From Rallus limicola (taxonomy: Eukaryota; Chordata; Aves; Gruiformes; Rallidae), in NCBI GenBank assembly GCA_022605955.1, contig JAKCOZ010000001.1, forward strand, positions 81,890,520 through 81,954,519: a stretch of DNA of 64,000 nt. The letters are read 5' to 3'. Shown one piece after another: positions 15,001 through 27,000 of the stretch (within the stretch, counting starts at the first letter, position 1; each line of letters begins with the position of its first letter). The position numbers and the translations under genes were made by a program. The notes under the pieces were generated by a model, which did not search any database, was not told the DNA's origin, and saw only the letters and a program-made list of their open reading frames with translations.

Positions 15001-18000
15001 CAAATGCAAAATTCAGCCTTGAAAATTCCAGAGGAAAGGATAATTTATGATTTTTCTTGTTCTTACAGGGAATCAGCCAAGATATCTGCAGACTAAAAAT
15101 AATGTCTTGCAACTTTGTAGTAACTTTCACTGGAGATTCTCCAAATATTTTTCTAACATGAATTAATGAAAGCCTAAAATACCCCTTGCAGCCTGGTATT
15201 TTTGTTTAATCCATTCTTTATAGGTGAATTAATAAATGGAATAAATTCGGGAAAATTCTGGCCCTAGGAAAGCATCAGTAGGACTAATATTTAATTTTTA
15301 AAGATTAAAGCAACTAATAATCAAATTACACAGTGTTTTCTGATGCCTTGTGTGGTTTTAGCTGCTTTTCAGTTCTTAAATGCACCTTTTCCCAGCTTGT
15401 CGGGTAATGTAAATGTCCCTTGTTGGACCCAGATAATACAATAAGATGGCTAGATATTTTAGTCCTGTTTTGGGACCACCTTACACCTGGTGTGTCAGTT
15501 CTGGTATGTTGGTTGTCCTCAAGACTTCACCATCCAGTCGAGTTTACATCTAACAGGAGAGCAGGGCTGCCAGCTCTTCCCAAGGGCCAGCCCGCTGGCC
15601 ATGGCAGGGAGGCCCCCTAGCACGAGCAGGGCTCTTATCATTAGATTGCTGAAGCATCAACCAGAGGCACTGAGACCAATGAAACTGCTGTTTGGGGCTG
15701 GCAAATGTGCCACGTTTACTGCCCACAGCAGAGAGCCTGTGGAGAGCTGGTGCTGCTGCACCTTTGGGCTGCCAGAGAGGAGGAGTGGTAGGGAACGCGG
15801 GGGAGTGAAGCAGAGGGAATCAGAGTGCTTCAGGGGATGATGCAGGGTGGGAAGGAGAGACAGTGTAACAACTTCTTCAGACTTGTGAGCTTCTGAAAAA
15901 CTGCCAGGAGTGGAGTATGGAAGATAATTTTAGGTCTTGTTAACAAAACTTCCAAAAGATATACAGGGCTTTCAGACTGGTAGTTCAGAGGTAGGTCGAC
16001 TTTAAATAAACAGAAAAGCAGATGGAATTTTTTTCCCTTTTATTTTTTTTTCTCTCACACCAGAGTAACAAACTGTGGTTTGATTACTTGCTGCTTTTGT
16101 TGCAAAGCTGTTTGATTTGGAAGGAGGTGAGTCTCAGATGCACTTTTTACAGACAGCAATTGAAAATTTGGCTGCTTTTCCCAGATCATTTAATTTGCTG
16201 AGCAAACCTTTACAGCCATAGTGTTTCCAGTACGTAACTATATGCATGCAAACTTGTCTCAGTTAAATATAGATAAACTTGTCAGGATGGCCAGGACGTG
16301 ATTGGAGGTGTAAATATTTTACCATTGGTCAGGAGAAGATGACCTGAATGTCTAGGTCAAATGTGTAGTGCTCAGGGCATGGAAGATGAGGCTAAATGCT
16401 GTAAAGACTTTCAATGCAACCTTTCCAGATTCTTGGGAACCTGTGTAGCAGTTTGTTTTGTGATAAAGACTAGAAGATGAGGGGTGTTTAGTGTGTGTGT
16501 GTGTGTTTGGAGGGGGTTGTTTTGGTTTGATTATTTTTTGTGATATATGGAGAGTACAAAAGGCTGTGATAACACTGGCTCCCTTGAAAGTGTGCGTAAG
16601 GCCATCGATACTGACTCCATATTTGTACATGATGTCACTGCAGCTTGCCTGGAACATGAAGAAAGAAGAAAACACGTCACTCTGTCAATAAGAGACTTCT
16701 GGATTGGTTTGTGAAACGTAAGCTGAAGGAAACCGACTACATTCTCTTGACACTGGTTTTGTATTTATAAGCTTTCTGAAATACTTTCAACCAGTAGATT
16801 CGAGGTTTCAGGGCAAAAATGTCTTCTTCCCCAGTTAAAGACTTCACAGTGGCAACAGCAGCATCATATGTAGATATTTTTTGTCTGTGGTATAGGCAGA
16901 AGGCTTGGCACCTCATTTAGTGAGGATTAAATGGACCTTGGATTTTTGCAGTAGAAAATTGTTGTGTTCTGCCGCAGCTGATGGTGAGTGCAAGGTGGCT
17001 CATCACAGGAAACAGGGGAACATATAAAGCAGTTCAGAACTGAGGTAACTAGAGAGGAAGCACACCCATCACAATTGATTTGCTAAAGATTGGAAGGTGT
17101 GTGGGCTGCAAAGAGAATATTCAAAGCCAAGTGAGGCATGCGAACCCCGGTGGCATCATGCACAAGATCATCTGTGATCCCAGCTTCATGTTGATGGTTA
17201 AGCTTTTGCCTTTAGGAGGGAACTGTGAAGGATGATCAACTGAGGTTGTTCCCACAGTAACAATAATGCTAAGGTGTTTCTTAGCTTGACTAAGCATTTC
17301 AGGAGATGTTTGTCTTCTGCAGGTATTCCGCAGGACAGACTGTGCTGCTCTTACAATTTTACCTCACCGATGGCTTCTGTAGGATTGAGTATTTTGTGCA
17401 GCTCCTTGCTGCAACCAGCAGTGTGTGACATGAGTGGTGCTAAAATCCCCTGGAAATAAAAGCTAACTGCAGAGCTGTGATGATGGGAAGAGAAGAGAGA
17501 GGCATTTAACCTACCTACATTATATAGCTGTTCCACTGCAAGAGTCTTCTCATTATTCCTGAAAGAGCTTATCATCCTCTGCTCACCACAGAGGAAGTTC
17601 AGGTGCCTCACGCAGAGGAGGCAGTCAGCTTTCAGATGACTAAAGTTCAGCCAGATAAATGCCACATTGAGTGGTGGAATTTACATTATTTTGTTTGTTC
17701 ACAGCTAATGTGTGTTCTGTTCTCTTGAGGAGGGCGTAGCTGGTCTTTAAAAGGAGAAGGGCACTGGCTTGTTTGCCTGAGGCTGGCTACTGCCTTCTGA
17801 ATCAGTTGGCACCCTCAAGGGGAAAGAGGGACCATCTCTTTCACCCTGTGACAGCAGGGGAGCATGGAGAGCCAGGGAAGGAAAAGGCGTCATGAATCCA
17901 GGGTGGGGAAGGCGAGACCAAGTCAACATAGAGCCTTCAGAAAGAGCCATGAGTGATGAATGCCAGGAAGAACAAGGAGTAGTCAGGGCTCAGGTAGAGA

Positions 18001-21000
18001 AGGAAAACAAGGAGTTGCCATTAGAGGGGACTGTGCAGAGCTTGTTGCAGCCCAAGAAGTCTTCTGAATGCTGGTGGCCTGAAATCACACCTAAAAGAAT
18101 GAACCTGCCCTGGGATCACATTGTGGGTGGGAGAGGGTTTGATCACAAACTCACTTATTTTTATTCTGCTCCACTCAAGAGGACCAGTAATGAAATTTCA
18201 AGGTTCCCTTGTTCTAGTTCATGTTCAAGTAGAACAAATTTTCAGGCTGTAAAAAGTTCCCTTGTGTGCTTTTGATCCACTGAGAGTTTGTGCCGTTTCC
18301 TGATGAGGAGGGAGGGAATGGTTGCTGCACAGTCAGTGGTCGCCTCTTTCTCTTTTCCTTAAATGCCATTTAAACAACAACAAATTGTGCAGAAATGTTT
18401 AACAGCAGTGGCCTTTTGCCTCTTCTAGGTACCTGATTAAGTACTCATGGCACATGCTTTAAAAAAGAACTGGCCAAATTTTCTTGAATCGTGCAGTTTT
18501 GGCTGGAATGCATGTTACTGTTCTATAGAACCTCCATCCAGTCCATGTGAAAACAGGCATTTGAAGGGAAAGCAGCCAATGAGCTTTGCTTGTGAATATG
18601 TTTATGACTTTTCAGGCTGATTTGGACATACTACTGGCATTGGTGACACTTTTCTTCCGTTGCTTGTAATGAAATAAAAAGATTTTAGAATGTGCTAAAT
18701 ACTTCATACAGGCAGAGTTGCACTGGGCACAGCTGTATGATAGAAACGTGAAATACACATGTATCTTGTGTAGGACAGGTATCTTCAAAGGGCTAGCTGT
18801 AGATCAAAGCCCAGCTTGTAAGGTGTGATCAAACAGCCTGCTGGGCAAGACCAAAGAAAATCACGCTGATGACATATTCTTTATGTGAGGTTTGAGTTCA
18901 TGACAACTCCGTTTACACAAGCACATGAAGTTCCAGCACACGTTACTGTCATGTGTGTGGTAGATCTGTAGCTGCTCTTAACCTCCTCCAACGTTCCACT
19001 CTCAATGCCTTTCACAAAGTTTTTGAAAACCTGTACACAAAATATATACTCTGGAAACTAGCTTCAGCAGAAGGCTTAGGGAAAAAAGGTTTAAAAGAGG
19101 ATGGAGGTATATGGGGGCACCAAACCCCAGTATTATATTTGTATCTCCCTTTTGTTGCATATGAGGCCCTATGAATAAAATGCTCCACAAGCTTCCTCTT
19201 GTAGAGCATAAGTATCTATTAATATCAGGAGTAAGTTCTGTGAGGTTTCTTCCTCCTTCCCTGAATTAGGCCCAAGATTTCCAACTGTACACACACAAAG
19301 ACACCTGTATATGATCCATAGAGCTCTTTGTATCTTCATCATTTACAGAGGCTTTGTCCCCTGCTTTACCTCTCATCCTGTTTGTTAACCGATGGCAAGG
19401 AAGGCTTATTAGTCAGTGCTGGAGGACCTACCTTTGTGTACTTCTGATCTAATGCCATCCCAGGCAGAACAGAACGAGTCCCTTTTTGTGCAAGGTGACT
19501 GATGAGTTTCAGCAGGGCAGGAGAACGTGTGGCAACCAGCGTTGGGAAAACTGAAGGAAGAAAGGAAATTGTGTGCTGTCACAGTAGGAGCTTTCGCCAG
19601 TCTTGGTCAGAGAGCAAGTCTGACAGAAGAAATATGGGGTCTTTAGTTGTGAAGTAGAGAACTAAGGACAAATGATAAGCCAGGAGGTCCCAGCTGCTTT
19701 TGGGAAAAAGAAAAAAGAAAATTTTTTTAAAGTGTGTTTGGTGAGGAAGATGGGTTAAGGGAAAACTTATCAAAGTTTCATAAGAAGCATTTTTGGACCT
19801 GTTAGATGATAGAACAGTTTTAGCAAGAGTTTGGATAGGAAGCAGAATGTGAAATACCAAGCTTTAGCTTGTTAGATCTGAGCTGTTTCTTGCTAAAGCA
19901 TTTCCAAAGGCTTTATAGCTCAAATAAGACTTTTTTTTCTAATATGCCCAAGTTTACCTTATAATAATTGAAAGCCTGGTGCTGTTGCTGACTTCCTGAC
20001 AGCTAGTTGTTACTGGAATCAAGAGTTGTTTAAAGGAAGGCTTGACCATATGTCAACCTTCCAGAACCTGAAGGGGAGGCTACAGGAAAGCTGGGGAGAG
20101 GTGGTTTGCAAGGGATGTAGTGAAACAACAAAGGGGTAACAGGTTTAAATTAAAAGAAGGTAGATTTAGATTAGATATTAGGAAAAAAAAAACATTCTCT
20201 ATAAGGGTGGTAAGGCTCTGGCATGGGCTGCCCCATCCCTGGAAGTGTTGAAGGCCGCGTTGGATGGGGCTTTCAGCTATCAGGCAGGGGAGCTGGAACT
20301 AGATGATCTTTGAGGTCGCTTCCGACCCAAACCATTCTATAATTTCATGCATTTATGGTTAGAGTCATATAGCTATAATTAACTGGCATGTGACTTCTGT
20401 TTCTCTAGCAGACATTCTTATTGTAAGCCTTTAATGAGAAGCACACAGAAGAGGTTTTTTTGTGTGTGTTCGGTTTTTTTCTCCTTGGGACCTTTTTTTT
20501 TTTAAGTGAAACTCTTGACCTTTCCTCTGAAGCAAAGTTTGTTTGATGTTGAGTGTATCATATTCACATATCCTTGGCACTGGTATCCAAAGATCCTGTA
20601 CAGCTTGTGATGTACACACGGTAACAATGGGGAACTGAAACTCCTCCCTGTAGCACACTTTGGATTAGACGCACTCCAAGCATTAATGCTGTTTAATTGT
20701 CTTCCAGGCAGGTAACAGATCTAGGTTTCTAGGTAACAGATCACCGTAATTGTTAGTACAGGAGAACACCTAGGGCTGGCTGGGCTAAGAGAATAACTGG
20801 CCCTTAAAGCCCAATTGTCTTAGTTCAGGAATGAGATATGACAGGTGGGTGAAGCTGGAAAAGTGGCTAAAGGGTGTTGTCTTGTGAAGTCTTTTTGGAC
20901 TAGTTTAAGACATGATGCTAGGGGTTCTCATCTATTCCTATGCAAAGTTTTCAGGCAGGCCAGAGCCGTTACTGAAGTTGCTTTGAACCCATTTGACACT

Positions 21001-24000
21001 GAAAATTAAGAAACGCTTGGACAATCCAGTCTGGTGACTTGGCTGTGGGGGCAGTAACCTCCAGCTGTAACACTGAAACAAACACCTGGGCGTGGCACGA
21101 TGAAACCATGCTGGCCACCTCCAAAGTGATTACACCTTAATGTACCCAGTGCCTTTTCAGAAAGGGTCTGATGTAGACTCTGGTGGCAAGGAAAAATACT
21201 TTCTTAAAATTCAGTAGATGTAGTCTGAACTTGTCGTTGGCTTGTCCCCTCACAGGCAGCAGTGCTTAGGTGGTGCTCATGGAAGACTGTCTAAAGGGGT
21301 TTAAGGAGAGAAAACTGGGTTAATGCCATCACCTCTGACTTTTAAGAGGAGGTACACTATGTGTGAGGGAGGCTTGGGAAAGAGCTCCAGGGTGTTGGGA
21401 AGAGAAGCCAACAAGGTGTAGCACAGTTGGTATAGGAAAGAGATTAAAAGACAACACTGCAAGGTGATCATAGAATGATAAAATGCTTTGGGTTGGAAGG
21501 GACCTCAAAGATCATCTAGTTCCAAGCCCCTGCCATGGGGCAAGAACACCCTCACTAGACCAGGTTGCCCAAAGCCCCATCTAACGTGGCCTTTAATGCC
21601 TCCAGGGATGGGGCTTCCATCCCCACGATGGAAGTGATAGCGCAGAGAAGTACAGCAGGACTGCATTATGCCTTGAAAGAAAGAGCATGTTGTGGGGGCA
21701 AGCCAGTGAAGGCAGCCCTCACTGGTATAAGGTGGAAATACAGCAGAGTAAAGAGGTAGGGGAGGAATGTTATCTCCGGACCTCGGTGGTATCTGCTGTA
21801 GTAAGAGAAACACTGACAGGCCAAGGAGGCGTTTGGCATTGTAGACGAAGAACAGTATTGAAATGCCAACTTCAGAGAACAGAGAAAGTTGTAGAGAGAG
21901 TCTCAGAGGGGATCAGATGTTGACACACTAGTCACGGTGCCAGAGAAGTACCCCAGAGGAGAAGACAAGGAGGTGGTTAAGTAGCTGAGGCAAACAGATC
22001 AGTGTTAGGGGAGGCAGTCCGCAAGGTCCTGCGCTTGCGTCTGCTCAGTAAGGACAGCACATTCCATGCTTGAGAAATGCAAAGCTGTTCCCCTGAACTA
22101 ATTGTATTCATACAAGTGCCAGGGTGGCCTGTGTGTAATATAAAGGGTTCTGCATTTCACCTGAGGTGGCTTGATTGGCCCAATTTCAAGCAGTTAGCTT
22201 TCATTATCTTGGTCATGTTTTTCCAGCAGTTGTGTATGCTGTATGCGTGTAGTGCAAGCTGGTATTTCCCTCTTTGTTTTCTTTGGTGATGTACCACATA
22301 CATATTAATAGCACAGTAACTTTTCCTCTCTATAAGATTCTATTGTGCCTGTGATACAAAGGAACAGCGTGGTCCACACAGGTCTTTTGGTTTTCTTGTG
22401 TTCAATAGGAAATAGCCCGTCATCTCCGACCTGGAACCCTGCGCGCTGTCTTTGGGAGGAACAAGGTTCAGAATGCTGTCCACTGCACAGACCTACCTGA
22501 AGATGGACTTTTGGAGGTAAGATTTGCTAGACAAACCTGTGCTTTTATATCATAGGAAGTTGTAAAGTGAATAGCTATACTTGACACTGTTTTAAGCTGT
22601 TGAAGTGTTTTGTATGTGGAGTAGCTGTGTTGGAGACCAGTGATCAATTAGAAACAAAAGCAAAGAGTTTATTAAGGGAATTTGGTTAATTCTGATGCTG
22701 TAAAAAATTAACCCTTGCTGTTTTCTTGAGTGAATATAATACAATTAACTCATGCCATTTTCTTGAGTGAATATAATACAATAAAGTATTTAATGAAATG
22801 AAAGTCAGGAGTCTTTTCTCTGGCAGAATGTGTCCTTAGATATTAGCACCTAACACTGCTTCTGCGGGGACGCCTTCCTAGCCCTTTCTGAGATGACCCT
22901 TGTGGCTCCTGACCTGGATTGTCACTACAGTGAGCTTGTGTGGGGCTTGGAATATTACAGGTACTAGAGATTCAGACTCCCCAGATAGGGTCCAGGTTTA
23001 TTTGCAGACAGTCGGAATAACACACATCAGTTGGTATTTGCTGTGTTTTATATTAACTTAATAAGTATTACCTGATTTTGGCTTTGTGTGCTTTCATTAA
23101 AGTCCAGTAAAACAGGAAAATGTTCATTTAGGGGAGTTTATAGACAGAAGTGCTCACTATGAAAACCAGAACAAGCTCACTCACTTAATTCCATGCCTCA
23201 AAAACAGTGGGGTTGAAGCAGCATGTAAAAGTATCATGGATGGATCTCTGCATCAATGCAGGTGGTTTTCCAGCACCTGCATAGCTTCTGTTTCTCTAAT
23301 TACATGTATTTGTGAGTGTGTTGCTGTCAGGCTGTAGCAGAATGACAGAGCAGCACGATTTCCCCTATTTTGGATAATTTTACACTGCTAAAATGGGGCT
23401 TTCATTGAGGGGAGAGGAACAGCTAACGGTGTCACCATCGCCCTTCGTGAAATAAAATCAGATCTGTGAGTTGAAGTGCTCTTTGCATGAAATGGCATCC
23501 AGTTTAAGTAATAAGACCAGTGAAATTCAGCACTGAGAATGGCAGCCAGGATAAACAAAGCTGCAGCTTTTTCAGCCATTTCCAAGCTGCCATTAAAAGT
23601 TGACAACTGCTAGTTTCTGCCCCAAGGGACTGGATTTACAGAAGCAAACAGGTATCTGTCGCCATGTGCTAAAATCCCTCAGTCTCAGCTTTTCATTGGC
23701 AGCAGAAAAAAAGGCATAGCCTGCAAGGGAAAAATGTCTCCCCAGCACCCACAGAGCACTTCAGCACTTCAGCAGAATCCTCTCTATCATGTCCACAGTC
23801 TCGTCTCCTTTATGCTGGTGCAAAGCAGGTACAACCACATTTTGGTGGTTGTTTACATTGAATTTACAGCTGCTGTGAGGTGGGTGGGATGAAGCAGTTT
23901 ATTGCTTCTCCAAAACAAAAATTGAGGCTGGAGTTCTTTCTCAAGGTCTTCACTACATGTGTTTGTCCTTTGAATCCCACAAGCTAAGTTCTTGATCTAG

Positions 24001-27000
24001 TATTACTCCAACTACAGACTTTGCAATTCTCATCAGTCATTTTAACAGTTGTTTATTGGTTGGATTTTCTTGGGGAGTGTCTAAAACTTTTTTTTTTTAG
24101 CATAGGCATAACTATACATGGCTCTTCATCTGTCTGTAGTTTCTTCTATAACAGCCCAGTTTGGTCCAGCAGTTATAAAGGACATCAGTCAGTGCTCTTT
24201 AATGAGTAAATAAAGCAGTGAATGTTTTATCCTGACTTGGCAAATAAGCTTTATAATGTAAACTATAGGAACCTTTCTACTGCTACAGCTTAAATTCTTG
24301 GAGTATCTTTAGATCTGTGTTCTGTAAGAAATTTAGTTGCCTGAAAACTTAGGTAAGCAAAATATAAACTAAAATTTCTGGTTTTGCAGGGAAAGGGCAC
24401 TTGTCAGAGAAAAGTATGACCTACTAAGTTTACACTACAAAGCTGAATGATCCTTTTCAAAACCCCAAAGAAAATCACCCCTAGCAGTCTCTTTTCTTTC
24501 TTCAAGTGGCATTGGGTTTTGTACAGTTTTAATACCCATTATAGCCCCAAACCCCACCCAAATGCAAATTCTTGCACTTCTCTTTTGATGCTGATTTGGC
24601 AATCTGAATTCAGGTGCAGGAGCCAGCAGCTCCAGAGTTGAATTTCAAACACTGGTGCTGACTTAATCTGAGCTTGGTAAACCACTTGTCCAGTTTTGGC
24701 ATGAAAGTGTTTCACTCTCAAACTCTGTGTGATGATGTTCTGACTTATATTTCTCTTCTCCAAAACAAAATACTAAATACAACAAATTTTAGAAAGCAAA
24801 CTGCAGAATCATTATTACAAATAAAGACATGATGTATCTGACATTCCCCCCATGCCCCTTCCCCACAATTCCCACTAAATATATTTTGGTATGGAGGTTT
24901 ATTATGTAGCGTTTGGTTTTTGGGGAGGGGGGTGTGTTGATTTTGTTTGGTTGGTTTTGCATTTAGGGTGGCATTTGTTGTTGGTTTGTTGTGGGCTTTT
25001 TGTGGGTTTGTTTCTTCGGGTTTGGGTTTGGTTTTTTTTCACAATAGGAAATAGCTTAATCAGTCTTCTGAAACCCAGTAAGCTTTCTTGGAGAGGAGAA
25101 ACTCTGATGTAAGCTTTCTGAAACTCTTGGTGAACCGGAGAGACGGGCCTCAGGGAACTGTTACAGCCCAAAAGAAGACAGAGCCAGTCTGATACACTGT
25201 GAATGAAGTTGTTTACTGCCTTTAATTCAGAGTTGTTTTACAATCTTGATGGTGTTTGGTGGCTGAATCATCCTTTTGTAGAGGTTCCCATTTCCAGTGC
25301 AGCCGCTCCTTACAGGCCCAAGGCTGCAGAGTGGAAGTCCCAGGATCTCTGAGCTTGAATTGAGCCCGGTAGGTTTGTGCAAAGCCTTAGCCCTGTCTGT
25401 TGGCTGGCACGTGGGGTACTTAACGCTGTTAATGGTAAAGCAGCTTATGAGAGGTCCCTGCTGCAGTCCTGACTCTGTCATGGCCGCGTGGTTTGGCGTG
25501 CACATCTGCAGGGTCAGCACTGCCCTTGTCCTTCAAGACAAGGTGGTCAAAGGGACTGCTGCTGTTGCCACTTTGTGGATAGGAAGCTGAATCGGTTGGT
25601 CTCTGTGTTAATTGGGTTGGTGACTTTCAAACTTCTAGAACCAAGTGGAGATGGAAAGGGGAGATACCTGGTTAACCTGCTCTTCTGTCATGGGCCTTAC
25701 GTGCACAGTATTTATGGAAGCAGCAGAACAGTGTGTTCCCCTGTAGAAGGCTTTCCTGAGAAGGTCCCTTAGTGCCAGATGCTGCTTATTTTAAGATTTC
25801 TGCACCTTTCTCTGCAGTTCCTCACCCACAGCTTAAGACCTGAGTGAAATTTGATGACAATGCCCTTGACTTCTCAGAGGAGATGAGACAGGTAGTTGAG
25901 GGTTAGATCAAGTTAATAGCCAATCTTGAGGTGACTTAGGTTCATACTTAGCTGATGGTCACTAGGAAGGGCAGGGTAGCGACCTTTCTCCCAACCCAAG
26001 GAGTCCTCAGGGAAAGGAGAGAGAACACTGCTGTCTCAGGAACAGCAGGACTAATTAACTAAGAAAGGGTCAGCTTGTGCACCTAGTTATAGAACACTAT
26101 TTTTAATTCATGTGGTACAGCAGTTTTTCAATGTTTTTTTTTTGTCAGACCTGTTTTCCATGAACCAGGAAAAAAAGAAAGTTCACTTTTAATCTTAAAA
26201 ACCCCACAAACAGACGAACAGCCCCAAAAGCAAATACCAGTGCTTGTTCCCATGAGTTTGACCCTTAACTCCTGTCTTTGTTCTACAAACTACTTCACAT
26301 TTTAGGCAGTGACTAAAGCTGCCAGAATGAGTGAATAACTCACTCTGGCTCAAAAAAGGAGGGGAGATGCAATTGAGCCTAAAGTGCAACTGGTCACAAT
26401 GGAAACATCAGTATATTTTCAGTTATAAAGCTGTAACAGCTTCTTTTATTTCTAGTTGAGTGATATGGGACGAAGGTGAATATCACTCTGAAGCCTCTTG
26501 GATAAGCTCTGTCACTGACTGGGTCAAGCACTTATTTATGCACTGAAAAGACTTGTGTGTCCTTGTATCAGTATAAAAATGTATTTTCATAAGTGACTGG
26601 ATAGACACAAACTGTTCAGAACAGTCTGTTTTCTCAGCCTTGTCCTCAGTTTCCCATTTTAATGGGGAGAGGAAAGAACGGAGGAAGTAGACAGATGGTG
26701 ATGGAGTATTTATGAGGTGATGGGATTTCACGAGTGAGGGCTAAACCAGGAGCCTCTGCATTTTTCTGACCAACTGATGTTGTGTAGGACACTCATTCAG
26801 AGCTGGGCCTTGTGTTTTTATTTCCACATCAGAAGCGGGTCCTGCTCTACCTCTTGTCAGGTGGTTGGGTTGGTTCTTTTCCTTACATAAAGCAGGTACT
26901 GTTTGGAGCAAGCCAATAGTCAGTGCTCACCAGCACTCATGTTCCTTCTGAGTCAGGTAGAGCAGGGGCTGAGCATGCAGGTTTTGTGTGCTGAGGAAGT

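Larger units (their letters stand above)
3914..22408 (+). other. NME7: NME7 intron (18.5 kb)
   Basis: This is a large intron with donor GTAAGT and acceptor TTCAATAG. I scanned it for gene-like structure. The supportable contents are a GT-type dinucleotide run near 16488, a CR1 3' fragment at 20056-20347 (+) and another at 21466-21631 (-). A candidate conserved stretch lies near 9130-9330. The short open frames on both strands have no recognisable domains and look like chance. Confidence 0.8.
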
